A stretch of 45,821 nucleotides of DNA from CAZAFL01 sp964484465. GTDB lineage: Bacteria; Bacteroidota; Ignavibacteria; UBA10030; SZUA-254. A program made the translations under genes and the position numbers. Under the pieces are notes generated by a model, which ran no database searches, had not been told where the DNA came from, and was given only the letters and a program-made list of their open reading frames with translations. The DNA is taken from the NCBI GenBank assembly GCA_964484465.1, contig CAZAFL010000026.1, positions 1 through 45,821 on the forward strand, in the 5' to 3' direction. Shown piece after piece: positions 15,785-23,341 of this stretch (position 1 is its first letter; every line of letters starts with the position of its first letter).

Positions 15785-16642
15785 ATGGCAAAGATTACAA
15801 AACAATATACCAACAGGGAAAGCCAATCCCTCGATAAATATCTGCAGGAGATTGGCAGAGTTGAGTTACTGGACCCCGAGGAAGAAATTGACCTTGCTCG
15901 GCGGATTAAGAAGGGTGACCAGAAAGCGCTGGAAAAACTGACAAAGGCAAATCTTCGCTTTGTGGTGAGCGTTGCAAAACAATACCAGAACCAGGGCCTT
16001 TCACTTGGCGACCTGATCAATGAAGGTAATCTCGGTCTCATTAAAGCAGCAAAGCGGTTCGATGAAACGCGCGGTTTTAAATTTATTTCCTATGCAGTAT
16101 GGTGGATTCGCCAGTCGATTTTGCAGGCACTTGCAGAACAATCCCGGATTGTTCGCCTTCCTCTGAATCGCGTTGGAGCGCTGAATAAAATCGGCAAAGC
16201 CTTCAGCTCGCTGGAACAGGAGTTCGAACGGGAACCGAGCGCCAGTGAGCTTGCGGAAGAACTCGATATGTCGCTCTTTGAGGTAGCCGATACTCTGAAA
16301 ATTTCCGGAAGACATCTTTCGATGGATGCGCCGTTTGCGCAGGGCGAGGATAATCGCCTGCTTGATGTCATCCAGGACGAACGCACACCACTTCCCGACC
16401 ACTCGCTTATTAAAGAATCGCTCAGTAAGGAAGTCGAACGCTCGCTTGGAACGCTGACAGAACGTGAAGCCGAAGTGATCCGGCTTTATTTCGGCCTCGG
16501 CCGTGAGCATTCACTAACACTCGAAGAAATCGGCGAAAAATTCCAATTAACGCGTGAACGCGTACGGCAAATCAAGGAGAAAGCAATCCGCCGACTGCGC
16601 CACGCCTCCCGCAGTAAACAACTCAGAGCCTACCTTGGCTGA
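15785..16642 (+). CDS. rpoD: Primary RNA polymerase sigma factor RpoD/SigA
   Basis: This is the housekeeping sigma factor. At 285 residues it is short and lacks a region 1.1, the form usual in Bacteroidota and Chlorobiota. It has region 1.2 (SLDKYLQEIGRVELL), region 2 (LRFVVSVAKQY, then FKFISYAVWWIRQSILQAL), region 3 and region 4.2 (LTLEEIGEKFQLTRERVRQIKEKAIRRLRH). It reads promoters such as the TTG-N20-TAnnTTTG elements listed here, which have the matching sigma form in this window. AAGGGA lies five bases before the ATG. Its last codons overlap the TTG start of the NlpC/P60 lipoprotein gene by eight bases. Confidence 0.96.
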   Translation: MAKITKQYTNRESQSLDKYLQEIGRVELLDPEEEIDLARRIKKGDQKALEKLTKANLRFVVSVAKQYQNQGLSLGDLINEGNLGLIKAAKRFDETRGFKFISYAVWWIRQSILQALAEQSRIVRLPLNRVGALNKIGKAFSSLEQEFEREPSASELAEELDMSLFEVADTLKISGRHLSMDAPFAQGEDNRLLDVIQDERTPLPDHSLIKESLSKEVERSLGTLTEREAEVIRLYFGLGREHSLTLEEIGEKFQLTRERVRQIKEKAIRRLRHASRSKQLRAYLG

Positions 16643-17282
16643 ACATAAAAGCCGAACAGGTCTATCGGCGGCTTTTTTACTGCTCAACTTTCTCATCGTC
16701 CCTTGCTTATGCGTGTTAACAGGCTGTGGTGTCTCCGCACCCAGATTTCGCTCTGAGCCGAGGGTAAATAATCAGTCACAAATTGCGGATCCTTCAGAAC
16801 ATTTTACGGATTCCAGTGCTGTCCGGACCGAGCTTATGGAGGATGATAAAAATGTCGATATCTCATCCGTCCTTCTCACAATCGATACTTCTCATGCACC
16901 CCTAACAGGCATCAATAAAAAGAAAGTAATGGATGAAATTCTCGCATTGGTTGGTACACCATATTCGTTGAACGGGACCGGCGGCAGTGGAATTGATTGT
17001 TCCGGCTTTACGGCCTCTGTTTATGCAAACGCCATCGGGAAGGATTTACCACATTCCGCGTCGGCTCAGTTCTTGTCAAGCAGGAAGGTGGAGGATGAAG
17101 ATAAAAAATTTGGGGACCTTGTATTTTTCAATACGACGGGTGAAGTGCCGTCTCATGTCGGGATTTATCTGGGAGAGGATTTATTTGCTCATGCAAGCGT
17201 GTCGAGCGGGGTGACAATTTCATCGCTTGAAAGTTCATACTATAAAAAAAGGTACGTCGGAGTAAGGCGAGTGATAGAATAG
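16635..17282 (+). CDS. NlpC/P60 family lipoprotein, cell-wall peptidase
   Basis: This 215-residue protein has a lipoprotein signal: basic start, hydrophobic core and lipobox LTGC with Cys31. A linker follows, and then an NlpC/P60 papain-like domain (about residues 105-215) that cleaves peptidoglycan stem peptides. The catalytic Cys is in GIDCSGFTASVY, the first His in SHVGIYLG and the second His in FAHASVSSGV. The start is TTG at 16635, because this gives a proper signal peptide; no ATG fits. It overlaps the rpoD stop by eight bases, which suggests coupled translation. It probably sits in the periplasm, tethered to a membrane. Confidence 0.88.
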   Translation: MAEHKSRTGLSAAFLLLNFLIVPCLCVLTGCGVSAPRFRSEPRVNNQSQIADPSEHFTDSSAVRTELMEDDKNVDISSVLLTIDTSHAPLTGINKKKVMDEILALVGTPYSLNGTGGSGIDCSGFTASVYANAIGKDLPHSASAQFLSSRKVEDEDKKFGDLVFFNTTGEVPSHVGIYLGEDLFAHASVSSGVTISSLESSYYKKRYVGVRRVIE

Positions 17283-17323
17283 AGCTTGCTGTTTCTCATC
17301 CCGCTGTGGTAACCATCTACTCC

Positions 17324-17354
17324 TTGTTTTTCTTTCCTTAGATTTATATATTAA
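17324..17354 (+). promoter_or_regulatory. Promoter for def-fmt operon
   Basis: TTG at 17324-17326, 20 bases, then TATATTAA at 17347-17354. The spacing and the TATATT core equal those of the other promoters in the window. The expected start near 17360 leaves a leader of about 22 nt before the def ATG at 17382. Confidence 0.5.
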
Positions 17355-17381
17355 ATTCATATCGATTTCAACGAACATCAA

Positions 17382-17960
17382 ATGTCTGTACTACCAATTT
17401 ACACATACGGGACGAGTGTTCTTCGCAAAAAAGCACACTCTGTAGATTACGCTGATGATGACATTATCAAGCTCGTCATGGATATGTTCGAGACAATGCA
17501 CAATGCGCACGGTATTGGGCTGGCAGCAACCCAGGTTGGTGACTTGAACCGCGTTATTGTCATCGACCTCTCCGGCATGGAAGAAACGGAAGACTTCAAA
17601 CCGCTAACGTTAATTAACCCTGAGATTATTTCGCAGGAAGGGTCCTCAATAGTTGAAGAGGGTTGTCTGAGCATTCCCGATGTGCGTGATGAAGTCGAGC
17701 GGGCAGAGACGATTCATATGAAATTTAAAGACACGAACTTTGAGGATGTTGAACTCAAAGCCTCCGGATTATTCGCGAGAGTGATCCTCCATGAGATTGA
17801 CCACCTGAACGGTGTGTTGTTCATCGACCATCTCCCGACGGTGAAGAGAAAGCTCCACAACGAAGCGCTGAAGAAAATCCAGCAGGGTGAGATGGAAGTT
17901 ACCTACCCTGTTGTTACTGCTGGTTCGGCGAAAGCCGCCGGGCACAAACTCAAAGTATGA
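17382..17960 (+). CDS. def: Peptide deformylase
   Basis: This enzyme removes the formyl group from the N-terminal methionine of new proteins. The 192-residue protein has all three motifs: HGIGLAATQVG, EEGCLSIP with the metal Cys, and HEIDHLNGVLF with the two metal His and the catalytic Glu. It is followed by fmt with a four-base overlap (ATGA), pairing formyl addition and removal. A short Lys/Ala-rich tail extends beyond the core. Confidence 0.97.
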   Translation: MSVLPIYTYGTSVLRKKAHSVDYADDDIIKLVMDMFETMHNAHGIGLAATQVGDLNRVIVIDLSGMEETEDFKPLTLINPEIISQEGSSIVEEGCLSIPDVRDEVERAETIHMKFKDTNFEDVELKASGLFARVILHEIDHLNGVLFIDHLPTVKRKLHNEALKKIQQGEMEVTYPVVTAGSAKAAGHKLKV

Positions 17961-18910
17961 ATATTGGACCGTCAGACCATAAGCGTATCGTATTCATGGG
18001 AACGCCGGAATTTGCGCTTCCCAGCCTCAGCATTTTACTTGAACATAACCACTCCGTTGTGGGGGTAATTACTGTTCCCGATAAGCCTGCGGGACGAGGT
18101 CAGCAGGTATCGTCGTCACCGGTAAAAAAACTTGCGCTTCAGCATAACCTGCCTGTTCTCCAGCCCGAGCAACTCGACACGAACGATTTCATTGAAGAAT
18201 TAAGCGCCCTTGCACCGGATATTATTGTGGTTGTTGCATTTCGTATTCTCCCCCGTCAGGTATTTACACTTGCGAAGCTTGGTTCCTTTAATCTCCATGC
18301 ATCTCTTCTTCCCAAATATCGCGGAGCAGCGCCTATTAATTGGGCGATCATCAAGGGAGAAAAAGAAACCGGCGTGACTACATTCTTTCTCGAAGATAAG
18401 GTGGATACAGGGAACATGATCCTCCAGGCCCGCGTTCCGATAATGGAAGATGAAACGGCTGGTGAGCTTCATGATAAATTATCGGCGGTCGGTGCGGAGA
18501 TCGTCCTCCATACCGTCCGTTTGATCGAATTAGGCAAAGCAGCCAGGATGGCGCAGGACCATAGCCTCGCCTCGCCTGCGCCGAAGATTTTCAAGGAACA
18601 GTGCGCCGTAGATTGGAACAGAAATGCAACGGAAGTCCACAATTTTATCCGGGGTTTATCTCCGAAACCCTGTGCATATACGATGTATAAGGAAACGATG
18701 ATTAAATTATATCGCTCGCGGATTGTTCCGCAGGCAACTACCCGTCGTCCGGGCGAAATTCTTCATGCGAATGAAAAATTGATCATTGCCGCCGGTGACG
18801 GTGCGGTAGAAATCCTCGAAGTCCAGCAGGAGGGGAAGAAGGTGTTGCCTTCAATGGCTTTTTTGCGCGGGTTTCATTTAGCAGAGGGAGAAAAATTTGT
18901 CCATGGGTAA
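17957..18910 (+). CDS. fmt: Methionyl-tRNA formyltransferase
   Basis: This enzyme transfers a formyl group from 10-formyl-tetrahydrofolate to initiator Met-tRNA. The 317-residue protein has the start IVFMGTPEFALPSL, the folate site segment SFNLHASLLPKYRGAAPINWAI, the conserved Asp in EDKVDTGNMI, and the C-terminal tRNA-binding OB domain with NFIRGLSPKPCA. It overlaps def by four bases and the next gene by eight, so the operon continues downstream. Confidence 0.97.
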   Translation: MNIGPSDHKRIVFMGTPEFALPSLSILLEHNHSVVGVITVPDKPAGRGQQVSSSPVKKLALQHNLPVLQPEQLDTNDFIEELSALAPDIIVVVAFRILPRQVFTLAKLGSFNLHASLLPKYRGAAPINWAIIKGEKETGVTTFFLEDKVDTGNMILQARVPIMEDETAGELHDKLSAVGAEIVLHTVRLIELGKAARMAQDHSLASPAPKIFKEQCAVDWNRNATEVHNFIRGLSPKPCAYTMYKETMIKLYRSRIVPQATTRRPGEILHANEKLIIAAGDGAVEILEVQQEGKKVLPSMAFLRGFHLAEGEKFVHG

Positions 18911-19535
18911 TCCGAATTCTCTGACTCTCATAAAAGAAGTGATCGGGATTCTTGTTATCAGTGTCGTCCTTTCATTTGTGTTCAATGCGTTTTCATCCAA
19001 AAAACTTCCTCTTATTCGGGTTGCCCCAAACAAAGTCGTGGAAAATGATTCGACGCTGTTTCCTCAACTTTTGAAAAATGAATCTGCGATAAAAGATTCA
19101 GTTATTTCGACTCCTAAAAGGGATTCCTCCATCCAGAATCAGTCTTCACCAGTCAAAACTGCCAAACAGGAAACTCAGAAAAAAACCGAAGATAATATAT
19201 ACCATGTCGTCACGCTGTCGCAGATGCAGCGGCTGGTCAATGAGCGTCATGCGGTGTTGATTGACGCCCGGGATGCTGACTCATACAACAAAGCACATAT
19301 CAAAGGGGCGGTGAATATGTTCGGTGATGAACCGGAACAACACTTTGAAGAAATGACGAAATTATCGCCAGACACGCTTGTTGTGGTGTACTGTAACGGA
19401 CCCGATTGTCATCTCGGGCGCAATCTCATACAATTCATGAATGTACTCGAGTTTAAACATTTGTACCTATATGATGATGGATGGGATGGATGGCAAAAGG
19501 CGAACATGCCCGTAGAAAAATCTTCGAACCCCTAG
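18903..19535 (+). CDS. Membrane-anchored rhodanese-like protein
   Basis: This 210-residue protein has one N-terminal transmembrane helix (about residues 9-29), a polar Ser/Lys-rich linker (35-98) and a rhodanese domain (about 100-205). The active-site loop reads YCNGPDCHLGR, with the catalytic Cys near residue 164 and a second Cys five residues on. It could carry sulfane sulfur at the cytoplasmic-membrane surface. The ATG at 18903 overlaps the end of fmt; a TTG at 18897 has better spacing from GGGAG and is an alternative. The next gene is a DoxX/MauE-like membrane protein, so the two may form a redox or sulfur-handling pair. Confidence 0.85.
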   Translation: MGNPNSLTLIKEVIGILVISVVLSFVFNAFSSKKLPLIRVAPNKVVENDSTLFPQLLKNESAIKDSVISTPKRDSSIQNQSSPVKTAKQETQKKTEDNIYHVVTLSQMQRLVNERHAVLIDARDADSYNKAHIKGAVNMFGDEPEQHFEEMTKLSPDTLVVVYCNGPDCHLGRNLIQFMNVLEFKHLYLYDDGWDGWQKANMPVEKSSNP

Positions 19536-19545
19536 AACAGTAAGT

Positions 19546-20004
19546 ATGCGAATATTCCTGTCAAACACATATATGGTTTTTTTCTCCCGGTGGGTTCTGG
19601 GCACGGTCTTTATCGTTGCCGGCATGGAGAAAATCATGAACCCTGAGGCCTTCGCAAGCTCCGTCGATGCATACCAGCTTCTTCCGGTATCAATGATTAA
19701 CATATTTGCAATCACTGTACCATGGATTGAAATGATATGCGGGCTGTTTCTTGTCGGCGGAATTTTTATCCGGTCGAGCGCTCTCCTTACTTCGTTGCTG
19801 TTATTCGTATTTATTATTGCAATATTCTCGGCGATTGCGAGAAACCTGCACATTGATTGCGGTTGTTTTGGCTCGTCACACGACACTCCCGTCGGTTGGC
19901 TCAAAGTGCTGCAAGATTTGGGATTATTTCTGCTTGGGGCGCATATAGTGTGGTTTCCTCGCTCGGCATTTGCGCTCGAAAATCTCGCTACTCAGCATAA
20001 TTAA
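19546..20004 (+). CDS. DoxX/MauE-like membrane protein with a CxC pair
   Basis: This is a 152-residue protein with four predicted transmembrane helices (about 8-28, 50-72, 75-98 and 115-140). The opening segment GTVFIVAGMEKIMNPEAF is typical of the DoxX/MauE superfamily, whose members are linked to thiol or electron transfer. A CGC motif (Cys105 and Cys107 in DCGCFGS) lies in the loop before the last helix and could be the redox site, as in MauE-type proteins. It starts 10 bases after the rhodanese gene and closes the def operon. Confidence 0.8.
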   Translation: MRIFLSNTYMVFFSRWVLGTVFIVAGMEKIMNPEAFASSVDAYQLLPVSMINIFAITVPWIEMICGLFLVGGIFIRSSALLTSLLLFVFIIAIFSAIARNLHIDCGCFGSSHDTPVGWLKVLQDLGLFLLGAHIVWFPRSAFALENLATQHN

Positions 20005-20040
20005 CGCAATTTACGGTCCTGAAATATCGTTGTTCCGTCG

Positions 20041-20071
20041 TTGCTTTCTGGCTAAAAAACTTTTATATTTG
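20041..20071 (+). promoter_or_regulatory. Promoter for the CopD-like/parAB operon
   Basis: TTG at 20041-20043, 20 bases, then TATATTTG at 20064-20071. This is an exact match to TTG-N20-TAnnTTTG, the same as the nif3 promoter. The expected start is near 20077, ahead of a small leader frame at 20100. Confidence 0.65.
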
Positions 20072-20099
20072 AGCCGATACTATACCCCGGAGTAAATTT

Positions 20100-20132
20100 A
20101 TGTTCGTTCACTTTACACTCAGCGGAAGTTGA
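20100..20132 (+). CDS. Possible ten-codon leader peptide
   Basis: An ATG at 20100 has GGAG seven bases upstream, the best ribosome site in this spacer. It opens a frame of ten codons (MFVHFTLSGS). Its TGA at 20130-20132 overlaps the TTG start of the CopD-like gene (TTGA). It may serve only to bring ribosomes to the weak TTG start by coupling. An alternative is that the true gene starts at 20100 and a base error splits the frame. Confidence 0.3.
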   Translation: MFVHFTLSGS

Positions 20133-20599
20133 ATTTTGTACTGTGGGTCTGTCGAAGCATGCATGTGTTCGGCGTCGTCGTATGGTTGGGTGGACTCATG
20201 TTCCAGAATGCTGTCGCAGTACCCGTAATACAATTTGAAGACGAATCCGTCCGGGCTGCTATGCGCAAGGTCAATCAGCGGTTTATCGGATTTGTCTGGA
20301 TGAGTGTTTGGACGATTTTTGTTACGGGGGTGTTGATGATGCTTCTCAGTCCGCGATTTGTTTGGTTTCAGTATGATGACCGGTGGTCGCTGATGCTCGG
20401 GATGAAGCAGGCTGTGTTTGTGTTGATGGTTCTCTACGCATTCGGCTATGCCCGTATGTTGAAGTATTTGGATGCACCTTCATCAAACGGGGGTTACAAC
20501 GAAAAAGCAGAGCTGTACCGCCACCGTGTAAACCAATTCAGAAAAATAAGTATTTTTTTAGGCATTACCGCATTGTTACTTGCGGCGGGTATGTATTAA
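20129..20599 (+). CDS. CopD-superfamily membrane protein
   Basis: This 156-residue protein has four predicted transmembrane helices. It begins with RSMHVFGVVVWLGGLMFQ, a pattern shared by CopD/DUF2269-type membrane proteins, in which the His of helix one may bind haem or metal. The start is given as TTG at 20129, since no in-frame ATG precedes the conserved helix; an ATG at 20159 would cut into it. Translation is probably coupled to the short frame at 20100. It is followed by parA two bases after its stop, so it shares a transcript with the chromosome-partition genes. The substrate is unknown. Confidence 0.7.
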   Translation: MNFVLWVCRSMHVFGVVVWLGGLMFQNAVAVPVIQFEDESVRAAMRKVNQRFIGFVWMSVWTIFVTGVLMMLLSPRFVWFQYDDRWSLMLGMKQAVFVLMVLYAFGYARMLKYLDAPSSNGGYNEKAELYRHRVNQFRKISIFLGITALLLAAGMY

Positions 20600-20600
20600 C

Positions 20601-21395
20601 ATGTCAAAAGTTATCGCTATAGCAAACCAGAAGGGTGGGGTCGGGAAGACAACGACCGCAATCAACCTTGCTTCGTGTGTGGCTGTCGCCGAGTTTCCTA
20701 CACTCATTATCGATGCGGATCCTCAATCGAATGCAACCAGCGGTCTTGGCATAGACCCCCGCGGCGATATGAGGAATACCTACGATGTTCTCATCAATGA
20801 CGCGGACCCGCATGACGTTATCGTGAAGACAGAGATGCCGTACCTTTCCCTTCTTCCGTCGAATATCAATCTTGTCGGTGCTGAGGTCGAGCTCGTCGAT
20901 GTCGAGCATCGAGAACGGATGATCGCCGATGTTATTGCGCGGGTACGCAACGAGTATGAATATATATTTGTCGATTGTCCGCCGTCCTTGGGCTTGCTGA
21001 CACTCAACGGGCTCGTAGCTGCAGATTCTGTTTTAATCCCTGTGCAGTGTGAATACTACGCCCTTGAAGGATTGGGACAGCTCCTGAACACAATCAACAT
21101 GGTCCAGACAAGCCTCAACCCGAAATTAGAAATTGAAGGTGTGGTCATGACAATGTTCGACGGCCGCTTGCGGCTTTCAAACCAGATTGTGGAGGAAGTC
21201 AAGAAATATTTTGGACAGAAAGTCTACAGCACGGTTATCAGCCGCAATGTCCGGTTGAGTGAAGCCCCAAGTTTTGGAAAACCGGTCCTGTTGTACGAAG
21301 CTGTTTCTTCAGGCGCACGGAATTATATGGAGCTCGCACGCGAGTTTCTTAGCCATCAGCATAATTTTGTTGTTCAACCAGCTGCTATTTCATAA
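20601..21395 (+). CDS. parA: Chromosome partitioning ATPase ParA/Soj
   Basis: This 264-residue ParA-type ATPase moves ParB-bound origin DNA. The deviant Walker A is KGGVGKTT after IAIANQ, the next loop is IIDADPQSNATSGLG, and Walker B is IFVDCPPSLGLLTLN. The C-terminal RNVRLSEAPSFGKPV block is that of chromosomal Soj proteins. The ATG at 20601 is used because it gives the canonical MSKVIAIANQKGG start. parB begins at the base after the parA stop. Confidence 0.96.
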   Translation: MSKVIAIANQKGGVGKTTTAINLASCVAVAEFPTLIIDADPQSNATSGLGIDPRGDMRNTYDVLINDADPHDVIVKTEMPYLSLLPSNINLVGAEVELVDVEHRERMIADVIARVRNEYEYIFVDCPPSLGLLTLNGLVAADSVLIPVQCEYYALEGLGQLLNTINMVQTSLNPKLEIEGVVMTMFDGRLRLSNQIVEEVKKYFGQKVYSTVISRNVRLSEAPSFGKPVLLYEAVSSGARNYMELAREFLSHQHNFVVQPAAIS

Positions 21396-22310
21396 ATGTC
21401 GAAACTAAAAACCGGACTTGGTAAAGGTTTATCCGCGCTCATTCGGACTTCACCCGAAGCGGAACAACCCGCCGCATATTCGAATGAGGTCAAGACGACG
21501 GCGAAACTTGACGGACAGATTAGTCAGATCGACGTGGCTCGAATACGACCGAATCCATTCCAGCCCCGCGCTGATTTTGACCAGCAGGCGCTGGATGAAC
21601 TGAAGGAATCGATAAGACAAAAAGGTGTTATTCAGCCGGTGACGGTGCGTCGGGGAAAAGACGGTATGTTCGACCTTATTTCGGGCGAACGCCGTATCCG
21701 TGCGGTGACCGAACTCGGTGTGAAAGCCATCCCAGCGTATGTCATCCACGTACAGAGTGACGAGGAAATGCTGGAACTTGCTCTGATAGAAAATCTTCAG
21801 CGTGAACATCTCAATCCGGTTGAAATTGCTATTTCATATCAGCGATTGATGCAGGATGTAGGTCTCTCGTCAGAAGATGTTGCAAAAAAAATCGGCAAGG
21901 ACCGGACGACCGTTGTCAACTTCCTCCGTCTTCTGAAACTTCCGGCACTTATTCAACAATCGCTGAGAAAAGGGGAACTTACGATGGGCCACGCCCGGGC
22001 GTTGGTTTCTCTGCCGGACGAGCTTGCCCAGCTTCGCATTTTCCATCGGACCCTCAAAAACGACCTTAATGTACGGCAAGTGGAAAAGCTTGTCCGGGAA
22101 ACCGATAAGAAAACGGAGGCGAAGAGCAAACAATTCAATAAATCGGAACAAAGTGCACTCAGCAGTATCGAGGAAAAAATTCAGCACGCGCTGGGTACGA
22201 AAGTCAGAGTAAACATCCACGACGGGGGAAGAGGGGAAATCGTTATCGAATTTTATTCCAACGACGACCTCGGCAGAATCTTTGATCTTCTTTCATCCAT
22301 CGAATCTTAA
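21396..22310 (+). CDS. parB: Chromosome partitioning protein ParB
   Basis: This 304-residue protein binds parS sites and forms a CTP-dependent clamp that works with ParA. It begins GLGKGLSALI, has the box I region IRPNPFQPR, the CTP-binding GERRIRA motif, ENLQREHLNPVE, a helix-turn-helix (SSEDVAKKIGKDRTTVVNFLR) and the C-terminal dimer domain. It directly follows parA. No parS-like 16-mer was seen in the window. Confidence 0.95.
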   Translation: MSKLKTGLGKGLSALIRTSPEAEQPAAYSNEVKTTAKLDGQISQIDVARIRPNPFQPRADFDQQALDELKESIRQKGVIQPVTVRRGKDGMFDLISGERRIRAVTELGVKAIPAYVIHVQSDEEMLELALIENLQREHLNPVEIAISYQRLMQDVGLSSEDVAKKIGKDRTTVVNFLRLLKLPALIQQSLRKGELTMGHARALVSLPDELAQLRIFHRTLKNDLNVRQVEKLVRETDKKTEAKSKQFNKSEQSALSSIEEKIQHALGTKVRVNIHDGGRGEIVIEFYSNDDLGRIFDLLSSIES

Positions 22311-22321
22311 TCTCCTAAATC

Positions 22322-22714
22322 ATGACAAAATCAATCGTACTGACAAAAAACGCCCCTGCTCCGATCGGTCCTTATAATCAGGGAATTGTCACGTCTGGTT
22401 CGTTTATTTTTACTGCAGGACAGATTCCTCTCGACCCCCACACCGGACAAGTTGTCGCCGGCGATATTAAAGTTCAGACAAGGCGAGCGTTAAAAAATGT
22501 GCAAGCGATTATTGAACAGTCGGGAGCGACAATCAATAACGTGGTGAAGACTACTGTTTTTCTGAAGGATATGGGTGAATTTGCCGGCATGAATGAGGTG
22601 TACGCGGAATTTTTTTCAGAAAACCCTCCCGCACGTTCCACTGTCGAAGTTGCACGCCTCCCCCGTGATGTCAAAGTTGAAATTGATGCTATCGCCGTTG
22701 TTGAAAGTCCGTAA
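22322..22714 (+). CDS. ridA: RidA family enamine/imine deaminase
   Basis: This 130-residue protein of the RidA/YjgF family hydrolyses reactive enamine/imine intermediates such as 2-aminoacrylate made by PLP enzymes. The diagnostic segments are APIGPYNQGI, FTAGQIPLDPHTG, the TTVFLKDM strand, and PPARSTVEVARLPRDVKVEI with the active-site Arg. It starts 12 bases after parB and is followed closely by the DUF5683 gene, so it is part of the same operon by spacing. Confidence 0.95.
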   Translation: MTKSIVLTKNAPAPIGPYNQGIVTSGSFIFTAGQIPLDPHTGQVVAGDIKVQTRRALKNVQAIIEQSGATINNVVKTTVFLKDMGEFAGMNEVYAEFFSENPPARSTVEVARLPRDVKVEIDAIAVVESP

Positions 22715-22733
22715 GCTGTTGACCTTTTCTTCA

Positions 22734-23315
22734 ATGACGTTGCCCACTTGTATTTGTACCTTCTTCGTATGCGTAATTTTTTCCGGTTCGATTTGTTCTT
22801 CCCAAACTGATACGTCCCGCCAAAACGCTGATACGATTGCCGGGTTTCATTCATTACCGGGTGATTCAGTCAACCGCCGGCAGCAGAAGCTGGCGTATAA
22901 AAAATTTGAACCCACGAAGAAACCCTGGGTCGCAGTCGGACTCTCAGCCGCACTTCCGGGTTTAGGTCAGGTATATGATGAATCATACTGGAAAATACCC
23001 GTCATCTGGGGATTAGGAGGATACTGGGTGTATGAATGGATCCAGCAGAATAAGCACTACCAGGATTACCGGCAAAAATATAGCGCGAGTATTACTTCAC
23101 AATTGCCGAGTGGCGATCAACAATATTTGAACCTTCGTGATTTCTACAGAAATGAGCGCGATTCTTTTGCCTGGTACTTGGGTGCCTTATATTTCTTAAA
23201 CCTTGTCGATGCGTATGTGGGGGCGAATCTGTATGATTTCAATGTTACACCGGATTTAAGCATGAACAGAAAAATAACTCCAAAGGTATCAGCGTCGATT
23301 AAGTTGCGCTTTTAA
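22734..23315 (+). CDS. DUF5683-domain membrane-associated protein
   Basis: This 193-residue protein has an N-terminal signal (CTFFVCVIFSGSICSS) and a DUF5683 domain with the mark ALPGLGQVYDESYWKIPVIWG. Further hydrophobic stretches follow (GYWVYEWIQ; LGALYFLNLVDAYVGANL). The family is widespread in Bacteroidota and relatives and is probably located in the cell envelope; its function is not known. The ATG at 22734, 20 bases after ridA, gives a clean signal peptide. A TTG slightly earlier is possible. It ends the parAB-ridA gene run and converges with the M61 peptidase gene, 26 bases away. Confidence 0.82.
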   Translation: MTLPTCICTFFVCVIFSGSICSSQTDTSRQNADTIAGFHSLPGDSVNRRQQKLAYKKFEPTKKPWVAVGLSAALPGLGQVYDESYWKIPVIWGLGGYWVYEWIQQNKHYQDYRQKYSASITSQLPSGDQQYLNLRDFYRNERDSFAWYLGALYFLNLVDAYVGANLYDFNVTPDLSMNRKITPKVSASIKLRF

Positions 23316-23341
23316 CAGCCAGTCATAATTTTCTTCACGGT

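Noticed and set aside
20580..22400. parS or replication-origin signals near parAB
   Set aside because: No TGTTTCACGTGAAACA-like palindrome and no cluster of TTATCCACA boxes was seen there. The single DnaA-like match at 3551 is inside ruvB.
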